DNA of 64,000 bases from Streptomyces chrestomyceticus JCM 4735 (GTDB lineage Bacteria > Actinomycetota > Actinomycetes > Streptomycetales > Streptomycetaceae), in the NCBI RefSeq assembly GCF_003865135.1, contig NZ_BHZC01000001.1, positions 62,001-126,000 of the forward strand, read 5' to 3'. Positions 37,201-44,983 of this stretch are shown piece by piece. Made by a program: the position numbers and the translations under genes. Position 1 is the first letter of the stretch, and every line of letters starts with the position of its first letter. The notes beneath the pieces are model-generated. The model saw only the letters and a program-made list of their open reading frames with translations. It was not told the origin of the DNA and ran no database searches.

Positions 37201-37624
37201 CGTCCTGGAGCGGCTTCTGGTAGCCGTCCTTGACGAAGGCGAGTATCTCCTCGTCGGAGCCGGATATGACCTTATTGGCAGCTTCGGCGACTCCCTTGCC
37301 GGCGTCCGCCATCGTCTTGAGAATGGCGAACCGGGCGTCCTCCACCTCGGCCCGGCGCAGCGCTCCGCCCAGGAACTCGCTCATGTCGGCGTCCGAGCCG
37401 GTCAGCGCCTTGGCGGCCGCACGCTTGGTCGCCGCGCCGCCCACCTTCCACGCTGTCACTGCCTGAGCGCGGCCATCGGTAGCAGGTGCCGCTTCCCCGG
37501 GCTGCGCCGGGAGCGCCGCGGCCACGGACGTTCCGAGCATCACCGCAGCCGTGGACAGGGCGGCCAGAGCGATGCCCCGCGCTCTTGGCCGCCGCATCCG
37601 CCATGGTGTATTTGAGGCTTTCAT
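34268..37624 (-). CDS. large secreted ALF-repeat/coiled-coil protein
   Basis: 1118 residues from ATG 37624 (AAGGAG 9 nt upstream). Signal peptide about 1-45 (RARGIALAALSTAAVMLGTS). Then four ALF-type repeats (DARFAILKTMADAGKGVAEA; DDRRFAVLRAMNAGGKAVN; DNRFEILRLVNSAGPAVKQA), a 300-residue Ala-rich coiled coil (ATQAAQAAEGAAAAARTAIR), a second ALF cluster (EYRFQILKIINEAGKGVKDA; DDRFQALRQLEQGG), a second coiled coil, a charged linker, a CPPGKQDWC pair and a hydrophobic C-terminal domain (NLIPAPGLAQSASFVLGGVS; WNAVAGTTVGYVGG). ALF repeats are of unknown function. The modular repeats plus variable hydrophobic tail resemble delivery/toxin architectures, but no catalytic toxin motif is visible. Confidence 0.85.
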   Translation of the reverse strand: MKASNTPWRMRRPRARGIALAALSTAAVMLGTSVAAALPAQPGEAAPATDGRAQAVTAWKVGGAATKRAAAKALTGSDADMSEFLGGALRRAEVEDARFAILKTMADAGKGVAEAANKVISGSDEEILAFVKDGYQKPLQDDRRFAVLRAMNAGGKAVNREGQRALEDGRPEVLDKFLQEGLGKAVHEDNRFEILRLVNSAGPAVKQAATRAMNGDAEDVAEFLEHGLEVAQARDQESMTVSQLAQVATEAGKKAKVQTDAALEAAKVADKAAENAKKAAEVAARETEKAKTNADQAGRFATQAAQAAEGAAAAARTAIRASNNAVVAARTAARAASNAASAAAAASQAASRAYRAANAAVSDAGQAKAARQAAQQARDAAAGARSAAAAADQAANASAAAGQSGAAAASAARNAAAAAEAAAQSSASAGIAQTEAAHARRAAATARAEANRATNAANSAVSLANQAAKAARQTRAAANAAAEHAEAAAKAADKAADEAGKAQNAADKSKAHAAAALDAAKTAADATERATEIYNVAREAEKKMLEADLAASLEQARSAKAFEDELKPELAKQQTQAAQTDEQTKKLLSEAGEKLGNDDQGALKVARQAAVNLLASHGTWTRTAAEDALSGTDEDIKAWIKQDRADAEHQDDREKAVYYSRIGTPKTAAAAEAALAKGPEAVQEFLTKGAFEGQKEEYRFQILKIINEAGKGVKDAATKAMNDGSTEALRSFLTEGYAKARAEDDRFQALRQLEQGGPMMKAAAKVALEGTDSMRRVFVERAQYRAAQADQDAAAHTAAIQAQISVAAKATSLAYENAQTAFEAAARAQGKADEAKKYAAQAQAKAKEAQGHASRAQEFASQADKSAASAAASAKTAKAAAAKAQVASRQANYSATQATASAQQAVASAAGAQASAGRAKAAALEAGKDAAAARAAASEAKQIAQNKREAEQRAAAEAARKKAEEAAKQNQRPENDAKNDKAELPVDKDGSGDCPPGKQDWCDGAEFLSNVSTWTGWLAAGANLIPAPGLAQSASFVLGGVSLATSIASTIYTGVAYDVDSKQFWNAVAGTTVGYVGGKFKDAVSAGAGLVPSVGTRAKQALGDAVGSIYSGITELFG

Positions 37625-37967
37625 GCCAACCACTCCTTGCTTGCACTCGACCCCGCAGGGCGCATGAAAGCTCGTATGCCTCATGCATGATCGCGGCCGA
37701 TCCAGGTTGGGCAAGTCGGATGTTTCACGCCAAGGCAGCCTTAAGTGGCGGCGTCCCCTGTGCCATCTGCCGGGCCTCTACGGCAAGTTGCGCCCCTCAG
37801 TCGGGGCAAATGGTATGCAGAGCGGCGTAGGGTGCTTATACCACTAGAACACGCATCAGTAGCAAATCACCTGACTAGCTGCCATATATGATGTTCAGTG
37901 ATAAACATACTCAGGTAGGGCCTTCCGGCCCTCTTAAGTGCTTCACCGACCTGGATGCGAGTCATCG
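37625..37967. promoter_or_regulatory. divergent promoter region with AT-rich island
   Basis: About 340 bp between divergent secreted-protein genes. Around 37840-37915 the sequence is unusually AT-rich for this DNA (CATATATGATGTTCAGTGAT is typical), with CACCTGA and TCAGGTA facing each other across 43 bp. A likely site for both promoters and for nucleoid-protein silencing. Confidence 0.45.
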
Positions 37968-38492
37968 ATGCGAATATCCCAGCGCCTGTCGGTCATCGGC
38001 CTTGCTGCCGGCGCACTCGCTGCCGGCGCCCTCCTGCTGAGCGGGGTGGCCGATGCCGCCGACCATGACCAGAACACAGGCTCCCGCCCGACCCGGACCT
38101 CCGCCCCCTCCGCCGAGCAGCCGTCAGCCGTCGAGGACTTCTCCTATCCCGGAGCCGAGAAGATCCTCAAGGAGAAGGGCCTCAAGCTGAAGCGCGGTGA
38201 CGGGCACATCCTCCTCGCCGACTGCCACAACAGCCCGAACCTGCTCAGGTTCATCGCCCGTGACCGCGAGGACTTCTGTTTCAGGGTGCTCGGGGACAGC
38301 GGCTACCTCGAACTGGAAGTCCCCAAAGTTGGCGGAGTACAGAGCTACGGCTACCAGGCCAAGGTCAACATGACGGTCGGAACGGACACGAAGACCTACG
38401 ACATTCCGCGAAACGAGATGCGGGGGGTCGGCGAGAACGCTGACCCCGCGGGCCGGCAGCACACCTTGGTCGAGATCTTCGCCACCAGGTAA
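37968..38492 (+). CDS. small secreted protein
   Basis: 174 residues from ATG 37968 (a GTG at 37938 is also in frame). Signal peptide: MRISQRLSVIGLAAGALAAG ... GVADA, then a Thr/Pro/Ser linker and a domain with ILKEKGLKLKRGDGHILLAD, CHNSPNLLRFIARDREDFCF (two Cys that may pair), and a beta-rich end (GYLELEVPKVGGVQSYGYQA; HTLVEIFATR). I recognise it only as a Streptomyces secreted hypothetical type. First gene of the plus-strand set, 65 bp before a trypsin-like gene. Confidence 0.8.
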   Translation: MRISQRLSVIGLAAGALAAGALLLSGVADAADHDQNTGSRPTRTSAPSAEQPSAVEDFSYPGAEKILKEKGLKLKRGDGHILLADCHNSPNLLRFIARDREDFCFRVLGDSGYLELEVPKVGGVQSYGYQAKVNMTVGTDTKTYDIPRNEMRGVGENADPAGRQHTLVEIFATR

Positions 38493-38557
38493 CACCACCG
38501 CCGGCGCCACCACCCGCCGCCTCACGCCTCATCGCACTACGCGGAATGGAGAGAAAG

Positions 38558-40153
38558 ATGTCCAGCATAGGTACCCGCACCGGATGGCTCGCGGGATTCC
38601 TCACCACCACTGTCGCGGCGGGCGCGCTGACGGTGACCGCCCCCGCCCAAGCCGTCTCCGGCACTCCTGCCGCCGGTGCCTACACGTTCGCCGCCAAGCT
38701 GGACATCGGGGGTGGCCAGCGCAGTTGCTCGGGTGCGCTGGTGGACCGCGAGTGGGTGCTCACAGCCGCCAGATGCTTCGCCGACAACACGAGCGTCCCG
38801 CAAGTCGCCGAGGGCGCACCGAAGCTCAAGACGACGGTGACCGTCGGCCGTACGGACCTCACGACCTCGGGTGGAACAGTCACCGAGGTCAGCGAGCTGG
38901 TGCCGTACACCGGGCGGGACCTTGTGATGGCGAAGCTGGCCAAGCCGGCCAGCGGGATCACTCCAGTGGAGATCGGTTCGGATTCGCCCCGGCAGGGTGA
39001 GGAGCTGAAGGTCCTCGGCTTCGGCCGGACGAAGACCGAGTGGGTGCCGGACAAGTTGCACTCGGGCACGTTCACGGTGGGCTCCGTCAAGGGCGGGAAG
39101 CTGAACGTCACCGGCAAGGACGCGGCGGTGTGCAAGGGCGACACCGGTGGTCCGGCGCTGCGTGAGCAGGATGGCCGGGTCGAGCTGGTCGGCGTCAACA
39201 GCGCGTCGTGGCAGGGCGGGTGCCTGGGCACGGACACAGCCGAGACGCGTACGGACGCGGTCGGCGCCCGTGTGGACGACATCAGCACCTGGGTGCAGAA
39301 GGTCCGCTACCGGCCGGTCTTCGCCTCCGCGCCGTGGGGCAAGGCCACCCACGTCGCGACCGGTTACTTCACCGGTGGTTCGGCGGGCGGCACCCGTCAC
39401 ATGGACATGATCGTGCGCTGGAACGACGCCGAGGTGACCCTCTACCAGGGTGCGGAGGACAAGGACGCCAAGGTGCCCTTCGTCGCCGAGTACCAGCTCG
39501 CGGCGCCCAACACCCCGACGAAGAAGAGCACCTGGGACTTCGCGCGGCAGATCACCGGCGCCAGCTTCGGTGACGGCTCGGACGGTCTGGTGGTGCGCTG
39601 GAGCGACGGTGAGCTGACCCAGTACACCCACGTGGACAAGAACGGTTTCCACGGGGAGAAGATGCTGGCCAAGAGCGCGGACTGGACGAAGGCCGCGCAG
39701 ATCACCGCGGGTCGCTACACCGCGAACGCGCAGCGCGACGACCTGCTGGTCGTGTGGAACGACGGGCATGTCACGCTCCACCCCGACCTGGACACCAACG
39801 GTGTGAAGCCGGCGGCGCAGAAGGTTCTGACCAAGGCGAACACCACCTGGCCGCACGCCACGCAGATCACCTCGGGCGAGTTCACCGGCAAGAAGACCGC
39901 GGACCTGCTGGTGCGCTGGTCCGACGGTGAGGCCACCATCTACCCGGGCGTGGACACCGCCGGCTTCCACGGCGAGACGCAGATCCGCCCGCAGAAGTCC
40001 AACTGGCTCGACGCCACGGTGGTCGGCGCCGGTGCCTTCGTCGCCAACGACCGGCCCAACGACGTCCTCGTGCGCTGGGCCAACGGCACGCTGAGCATGT
40101 ACCCGGGCGTCGACGCCCAGGGCCTGCACGACGAGGTCAAGATCGTCGGCTGA
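38558..40153 (+). CDS. secreted trypsin-like pseudoprotease with C-terminal repeats
   Basis: 531 residues from ATG 38558 (GGAGAGAAAG). Signal peptide about 1-30. An S1-type domain follows (AAKLDIGGGQRSCSGALVDR), but the His loop reads VLTAARCFADN (residue 72 is Arg, codon AGA, instead of His) and the Ser loop CKGDTGGPAL (residue 196 is Thr instead of Ser); the Asp in RDLVMAKL is present. Residues 250-531 are about five repeats of the FG-GAP/VCBS-like type (LVVRWSDGELTQYTHVD; LLVVWNDGHVTLHPD), probably a propeller. Substrate binding without cleavage is the expected outcome. The repeats match those in the neighbouring active-site-intact protease. Confidence 0.85.
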   Translation: MSSIGTRTGWLAGFLTTTVAAGALTVTAPAQAVSGTPAAGAYTFAAKLDIGGGQRSCSGALVDREWVLTAARCFADNTSVPQVAEGAPKLKTTVTVGRTDLTTSGGTVTEVSELVPYTGRDLVMAKLAKPASGITPVEIGSDSPRQGEELKVLGFGRTKTEWVPDKLHSGTFTVGSVKGGKLNVTGKDAAVCKGDTGGPALREQDGRVELVGVNSASWQGGCLGTDTAETRTDAVGARVDDISTWVQKVRYRPVFASAPWGKATHVATGYFTGGSAGGTRHMDMIVRWNDAEVTLYQGAEDKDAKVPFVAEYQLAAPNTPTKKSTWDFARQITGASFGDGSDGLVVRWSDGELTQYTHVDKNGFHGEKMLAKSADWTKAAQITAGRYTANAQRDDLLVVWNDGHVTLHPDLDTNGVKPAAQKVLTKANTTWPHATQITSGEFTGKKTADLLVRWSDGEATIYPGVDTAGFHGETQIRPQKSNWLDATVVGAGAFVANDRPNDVLVRWANGTLSMYPGVDAQGLHDEVKIVG

Positions 40154-40503
40154 GCCGAGCCCTTGACCGGGCCCCGGAGGCCGCTGCGCGGCAGCGCCCC
40201 TTCGGAGGCCTTTCGGCGGGATGCCCGCCCGGTACGGCACCGGGCCGGCGTCCCGCCCCGCCACTCGCGGCACCCGGACCGGCGGCACCGCACACCAGCC
40301 CCTCCTCACCTCGTACGCCAAGGCCCCGTATCCCCGTGAAAACACTCCCCCCGACGCGTGCTCTGCCCATCCTCGTCGCACGCCGGGTGCGGCAGGGCCT
40401 GTGCGTGTGCACTCCGGCCCCAACCTCACCACCGCTGTCCCCATCAACCCCCTGCCGCTCGGCCGGCCTGCCGACCGAGCCGACCCTTCTCCGAGAGCAC
40501 CAC

Positions 40504-42336
40504 ATGCGACACATACTTCGCCTGCGGGCCGCTGCCATCGGCGCCTGCGCTTCGGTTGCCCTTGTCGCCCCGACGACTACCGCTTTCGCCGCACCCCCGA
40601 GTGATCCGCCCACCGTCTCCCGGCCGTCGGGCAATGTGCCGCCCGAGCAGGTGCGCAAGGCGCAGGAGGCGCAGCGTTACTGGACACCGGAACGTATCCG
40701 CAGTGCGGTGCCGGTGGGGCCGGCCGAGGCCGGAGCGAAGAGTGAGGGCGACCGGCCGACCTCGGGCGGACGGAGCAAGCGGTCGGCGGAGCCCACCCAT
40801 CAGGTGGCGGAGGGCATCCCTACGGTGGGAGTGTTTCTGCTGCGTGGCGAGGGCGGCAGCGCCACACCCGATCAGTTCTGCACCGCCAGTATCGTCACCT
40901 CCCCGACCAAGAGCCTGGTCGTCACCGCGGCGCACTGTATGAAGGGCAACGCCAAGCTGCGTAACGCCGCTTTCGTACCCGGTTACCGGGCGGGGACGTC
41001 GAAGGCGGGGCGGACCGGTGAGACGCCGTACGGGATCTTCCCGCTGCAAGACGGCAAGGTCTGGATCGACCACCGTTACCAGGAAAACACCGACGACGAC
41101 GTGGACTTCGCCTTCCTGCGGGTCGGTCCCAACACCAAGGGGCAGCTTCTGGAGGACGCGGCAGGCCAGGGCAACACTCTTGCCTTCGTCGACTCCGGCC
41201 AACTGGCCCGCGAGAGCGTGACGGTCGTTGGCTACCCCAGCGGCCAGAAGACCCCGCTGGCGTGCGCCAATGACACCCGCGCCTTCCAGGGGCGGTTCAT
41301 GGAGATCCAGTGCGACGGCTACCGTTCCGGCGTCAGCGGCGGGCCGTTCCTGGAGGACTTCGACGGCCGGCGCGGCAACCTCGTCGGCGTCATCGGCGGC
41401 TACAAGACCGGCGGCCTGTACGACCACACTTCCTACACCTCGCAGTTCGACGAGGACGCCACCTGGCTCTACCAGCAGGCCGTCGCGAACCTGCCGCTCG
41501 ACGGCAAGTACACGATGGGCAGTGCCGGGACCTGGAAGCACGCCCGCGCCATGACGGCGGGCAGCTTCCACTCCCCCACGGCGCGCAAGGGCACCAGCGA
41601 CCTGATCGTGCGCTGGTCGGACGGGGAGGTATCCCTCTACCCCAGCAACGGGAAATACGGGTTCGCCAAGGACGTGCAGCTCGCCAAGGACGCTGAGTGG
41701 AACAAAGCCCAGGTGATGACCGCCGGTGACTTCACCGGCGATAGCACCAGCGACCTGCTGGTGCGCTGGGCCAACGGCAAGGTCACCATGTACAAGGACG
41801 TCAACGAGACCAACAAGCTCAAGAACGCCATCCAGCTCAAGGCGCCCAACAGCACCTGGACCCAGGCGGTGAGGATGGCCGCCGGGCGCTTCGGCGGCGG
41901 CAACACCCGCAGCGACGACGTGGTGGTGCAGTGGGCCAACGGCCGCGTCACCTTCTTCACCAACGTCAACGCGGCCGGCTTCCACACCGAAAGCCGCCTC
42001 ATGCCGCCCAACGGCACCTGGCCGCACGCCCGCGACATCGCCGCCGGCGACTTCAATCCCGCCATCGGCGACCAGGACCTGTTCGTCCGCTGGTCCGACG
42101 GCGAAGTCACCGTCTACGACAACGTCGGCGCCCGCGGCTTCGCCGCCGAGCACCAGTTGCGCCCCGCGAGGTCGAGCTTCCGTTCCGCCGCGTCAGCCGC
42201 GGTCGGCGCCTTCGGCGGCGGGACCGCTCGTAGCGACGACGTGGTCGTCCTCTGGCCCGGCGGCCGCCTCACCATGAACAGCGACACCACCACCTCATCC
42301 ATCGCCCGCGAGCGCACCCTCGTCCCCAGCCCCTGA
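40504..42336 (+). CDS. secreted trypsin/V8-like serine protease with C-terminal repeats
   Basis: 610 residues from ATG 40504; an upstream in-frame ATG (40336) would precede the signal peptide and is rejected. Signal LRAAAIGACASVALVAPTTT ... AFAAPP, a propeptide of about 100 residues, then the S1 domain: His in LVVTAAHCMKGN, Asp in DDDVDFAFLRVG and Ser in YRSGVSGGPFLEDFDG, so the triad is complete. From about residue 340 five or six FG-GAP/VCBS-like repeats (LIVRWSDGEVSLYP; LLVRWANGKVTMYKD; VVVQWANGRVTFFTN). An exported protease. Follows the pseudoprotease and ends 19 bp before a truncated ALF gene. Confidence 0.88.
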   Translation: MRHILRLRAAAIGACASVALVAPTTTAFAAPPSDPPTVSRPSGNVPPEQVRKAQEAQRYWTPERIRSAVPVGPAEAGAKSEGDRPTSGGRSKRSAEPTHQVAEGIPTVGVFLLRGEGGSATPDQFCTASIVTSPTKSLVVTAAHCMKGNAKLRNAAFVPGYRAGTSKAGRTGETPYGIFPLQDGKVWIDHRYQENTDDDVDFAFLRVGPNTKGQLLEDAAGQGNTLAFVDSGQLARESVTVVGYPSGQKTPLACANDTRAFQGRFMEIQCDGYRSGVSGGPFLEDFDGRRGNLVGVIGGYKTGGLYDHTSYTSQFDEDATWLYQQAVANLPLDGKYTMGSAGTWKHARAMTAGSFHSPTARKGTSDLIVRWSDGEVSLYPSNGKYGFAKDVQLAKDAEWNKAQVMTAGDFTGDSTSDLLVRWANGKVTMYKDVNETNKLKNAIQLKAPNSTWTQAVRMAAGRFGGGNTRSDDVVVQWANGRVTFFTNVNAAGFHTESRLMPPNGTWPHARDIAAGDFNPAIGDQDLFVRWSDGEVTVYDNVGARGFAAEHQLRPARSSFRSAASAAVGAFGGGTARSDDVVVLWPGGRLTMNSDTTTSSIARERTLVPSP

Positions 42337-42354
42337 GCCGATGACACTCATCCT

Positions 42355-43345
42355 TCGAAGGCCACCGGGTCGTCGCGCAGGGGCAGGACGACCGCGAGAC
42401 CGTTCTCTACCTGGCCCAGATCTCCAGCCCGACCATCGCCGAAGCGGCGCAGAAGGCACTGGAGAGCGACGCCCCGGACGCCCCCACCGCGTTCCTGGAA
42501 TCCGGTGCCGTCCAGGCGGCCGCGGACGACAACCGCGTCCAGATCTCCCGGATCCTGGCCACCGGGCCCGGCACCGCCGTACGGCGGGCGGTCACCGCCG
42601 CCCTCGACGACGGCTCGCCCAAGGCGCTGCACACCTTCTTCAACTCCGCCTACCAGGAAGCGCTGAAGGAGGACGACGCGGTGGCGACCGCGTCCATCCT
42701 GGCCAAGGCGGGCCCGTACACCAAGGCCCACGCGGAGGCCGCGATGGAAGGGCCCGCGTGGATACGCCGCAACTTCGTCGCCTCGGTGCAGTACAAGACC
42801 GCCCAGCTCGACCACGACTCCGCCACCCACATCGCCGCCATCCGGGGCGCGATCGCCGCGGCCGCGAAGATCGCCCACAAGGCGCAGGAGGTCGCGGCGC
42901 GCGCTCAGGAGGCGGCGGCCAAGGCCCGCAACGCGGCCAAGGACGCGCTGGAGTGGGCGGACAAGGCCAAGAAGTCGTCCGACCGCGCGGCCTCGTACGC
43001 CAAGGAGGCGAAGGACAACGCGGACGCCGCCGACAAGTCCGCCGCGGCCGCGCAGGCCTCGGCGAACGAGGCGAAGAAGGCGGCCGCCACCGCCCGGTCG
43101 GCGGCCCGGTCGGCGAACTTCTCCGCCAACCGCGCGCTGGGCGCGGCGCGCCGCGCATCGAGCACGGCTTCACCAGCAGCGAGTTCTGGGCCTCCGCCGG
43201 GAGCGCGGCCCTGGGCCTGATCACCTTCGGGCAGTCGAAGTGGATCGGCGCCGCCGGCGCCAGTAGGGTCGTGACGAAGATTACGCAGTTCGGACACGAC
43301 CTCGTATCGCCGGTCACCGGCCTGCTGGGATCGCTGGGATTCTGA
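42355..43345 (+). pseudogene. second ALF-repeat protein, N-truncated and frameshifted
   Basis: Readable from about 42355 with no start or signal: ETVLYLAQISSPTIAEAAQK, three ALF repeats (DNRVQISRILATGPGTAVRR), a linker and a coiled coil (AKARNAAKDALEWADKAKKS; ADAADKSAAAAQASANEAKK). Near 43150 the frame changes and the hydrophobic C-terminal part follows: RIEHGFTSSEFWASAGSAAL, GLITFGQSKWIGAAGASRVV, ending LLGSLGF. Compared with the 1118-residue paralogue it lacks the first 700 or so residues and has a deletion before the C-terminal domain. Confidence 0.75.
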
Positions 43346-43431
43346 CCCGGTCCACGCACGGCAGGCCGCGGGAGCCGGCGACTCGTACGGGTCGCCGGCC
43401 CCCGCGCCTCGCGTGCCGAAAGGATTACCCC

Positions 43432-43821
43432 GTGCTCGCATCCCTGCCCCTGGCCTACCTGATACTCATGGCGGCCGCGGCCACGTTCGTCTTCAGTTTC
43501 GCCATGGCCAAGTGGATACCGAGCCGCAAGGGAAAGATCGTCTTTCCCGCCGTCTCCGTCGCCTGCTGCCTGGGCATGATCCTGACCGGACAACTCCAGT
43601 ACCAGCACTGGTCACCGCAGCACATGCTGGTGCTGTACTCCTTCGGCACGGTCGGGCTCACGATCGGCCTCTTCCCGTCACGCAAACTCATGCACCAGTA
43701 CGCCGAGGAGATCAACCGAGGCGTGAAGCGGGAAAACTACGACGTCCCCAAGCGCTAAACCACGTTCGCCCTCTTCACCACCATCGTCATGTGCTTTGTG
43801 GCGTACGCGCTGTCGCAGTGA
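43432..43821 (+). pseudogene. small membrane protein, interrupted by TAA
   Basis: GTG 43432 opens a protein with segments LPLAYLILMAAAATFVFSFA, IVFPAVSVACCLGMILTGQL and HMLVLYSFGTVGLTIGLFPS, stopping at TAA 43756-43758 after 108 residues (ends KRENYDVPKR). The same frame continues with TTFALFTTIVMCFVAYALSQ and a TGA at 43819, i.e. one more membrane helix. The paralogue at 33803-34201 has that last helix without a stop, so TAA is likely a mutation (CAA to TAA fits). Even shortened, the protein keeps three helices. Confidence 0.65.
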
Positions 43822-43905
43822 AGGCGGCGAGACGCGCGCGATCCGCCACCGCCCCGAGCACAGGTCCGGCAGACGAGCCCCGCAGCAGCCACAGCTTGTC
43901 GGCTA

Positions 43906-44274
43906 TCACTGACCTTTCCGGCGTTGATGAGAGTAGTGACAGGGGATGGTGCCATGGCGCAGCCGCTGCGTCCGCCTCGGCGGGCCCCCGTCTCCGGGGA
44001 CGTCGCCGCCCCAGTCACACCGACCCGCATCTCCCGGCCGGGGCCCGTGCAGGGCCCGCCCGCCGGCGCCGAACTGCCCGATCTCCGTCATCAGCGCGGC
44101 GCCCGTGGCGATGTCCTGCGGCGTCCAGCCGGTGGTGTCGAGCAGCAGGCTGTCCAGCGGGCCGCCCACCAGTTCCGCGTACGTACGGCCCGGCCGCGGA
44201 CTCGGATGCGGATCGTCGAAGTTCGTGCCGTAGGCCCGGCCGCGCAGCAGCTCCTCATCCCTGTCCCTGTCCAT
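43906..44274 (-). CDS. small hypothetical protein, only intact member of a four-copy family
   Basis: 122 residues from ATG 44274. Begins MDRDRDEELLRGRAYGTNFD, then PHPSPRPGRTYAELVGGPLD, SLLLDTTGWTPQDIATGAAL and MTEIGQFGAGGRALHGPRPG. The last 25 residues may be out of the original frame. Partial copies lie at 15590, 57450 and 59151. Acidic, soluble, no known domain. In two places it follows a replication-relaxation-like remnant on the same strand, suggesting they came as a pair from a plasmid or integrative element. Confidence 0.6.
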   Translation of the reverse strand: MDRDRDEELLRGRAYGTNFDDPHPSPRPGRTYAELVGGPLDSLLLDTTGWTPQDIATGAALMTEIGQFGAGGRALHGPRPGDAGRCDWGGDVPGDGGPPRRTQRLRHGTIPCHYSHQRRKGQ

Positions 44275-44410
44275 AACCGCCAGGCTCCCAGCACCCACCG
44301 ACAACGCGGGCGTCCTTCATCCCGGTCAGCAAAGGGTGGACCAGCCCGTCGACGGCGAGCTCGTACCACGGCTCGCCGCGCTTCAGACGCGGCAGCGTGG
44401 TGGTGTCGAC
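43990..44410. repeat. dispersed repeat, copy 1 (with 59150-59520)
   Basis: Same orientation as 59150-59520; covers the hypothetical gene and the start of the next remnant (GGCGAGCTCGTACCACGGCT is identical in both). Copy 2 has lost a segment of about 85 bp inside the hypothetical gene. Confidence 0.7.
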
Positions 44411-44449
44411 GATCACGTAATTCCTCACCGGCAGCGTCAGCTCCCCCAC
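44300..44449 (-). pseudogene. replication-relaxation-like C-terminal fragment
   Basis: LTLPVRNYVIVDTTTLPRLK followed by RGEPWYELAVDGLVHPLLTG. The TTLPRLKRGEPWYELA motif also ends the larger remnant at 59416-59820, which resembles the replication-relaxation family of actinobacterial plasmids. Only about 45 codons here; the N-terminal replaced part differs. Confidence 0.45.
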
Positions 44450-44482
44450 CCAAGCGTTCGATCTGGACGCACTCAGGCGCGT

Positions 44483-44896
44483 TCATCGCCTGGCGGGCAC
44501 GGCCTCAACATCACCGCGCAGGGCCCGCTCCTCTGCGTCGGCCAGCCAGACGAGGACCGGCGGCAGACCGATCTCGATCACCGCCAGCACGATCTGGAAC
44601 CACTGCGGCCAGCCGTGCACGGCGAGCGAGAGCAGCCGGCCCACGCCGCCCAGCAGGAATATGCCGGCCAGCCACCGCACCGCCCGAGCCGGGATCGGAC
44701 GCTGCCGTGCGGCCCAGAGCCAGGCCAGCCCGTAGCCGACGAAGACGGCCCCCATGAACCGGCCCCAACTGTCGACCGTCGCGCCGGCTGAACCGGCGCC
44801 GGGGATGGCCGCGTTGCCGAGTGCCACGTGGAACAGGCCGATCGTCGCGCAGGCCCAACCCATCAACTGCGTGAGTACGCGCAGAACCCTGGCCAC
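44483..44896 (-). CDS. DUF4345-type membrane protein
   Basis: 137 residues from GTG 44896 with GGAGG 4 nt before. Four membrane helices: TQLMGWACATIGLFHVALGN, GRFMGAVFVGYGLAWLWAAR, AVRWLAGIFLLGGVGRLLSL and WFQIVLAVIEIGLPPVLVWL. The GRFMGAVFVGYG and RLLSL motifs are typical of the family. Divergent from a TetR gene across a 90-bp region dominated by a perfect inverted repeat, so control by that TetR is very likely. Function of the family is unknown. Confidence 0.85.
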   Translation of the reverse strand: MARVLRVLTQLMGWACATIGLFHVALGNAAIPGAGSAGATVDSWGRFMGAVFVGYGLAWLWAARQRPIPARAVRWLAGIFLLGGVGRLLSLAVHGWPQWFQIVLAVIEIGLPPVLVWLADAEERALRGDVEAVPARR

Positions 44897-44917
44897 AGTT
44901 CCTCCAAGCCGTCTTGG

Positions 44918-44983
44918 CGAAGTTTAGTTGACATGGGTCTACTACAGTGGGCGCACTAGTAGACCCATGTCAACTAAACTTCG
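44918..44983. promoter_or_regulatory. perfect 27-bp inverted repeat, TetR operator
   Basis: The 27-bp arm at 44918-44944 (core GTTGACATGGGTCTACTA) is exactly repeated inverted at 44957-44983, with a 12-bp centre. It fills most of the 90-bp gap between DUF4345 and tetR genes. TTGACA on one arm and TACTA resemble -35/-10 elements, mirrored on both strands. It ends 3 bp before the TetR ATG, leaving no ribosome-binding site, so the tetR message is probably leaderless. Confidence 0.85.

Noticed and set aside
34436..37615. Long plus-strand frames (up to 613 codons, Gly/Leu/Arg-rich) opposite the ALF gene
   Set aside because: Alanine codons GCC/GCG read backwards give Gly and Arg; the repeats and signal peptide on the minus strand explain them.
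34268..37624. Calling the ALF protein a proven polymorphic toxin
   Set aside because: No known nuclease, deaminase or peptidase motif in the C-terminal domain; kept only as a hypothesis.
40336..40503. Upstream start for the second trypsin-like protein
   Set aside because: It would put 56 Pro/Thr/Arg residues before a clear signal peptide.
38537..42153. Large minus-strand frames opposite the two trypsin-like genes
   Set aside because: His/Val/Gly-rich mirror frames; the plus strand has signal peptides, S1 motifs and repeats.
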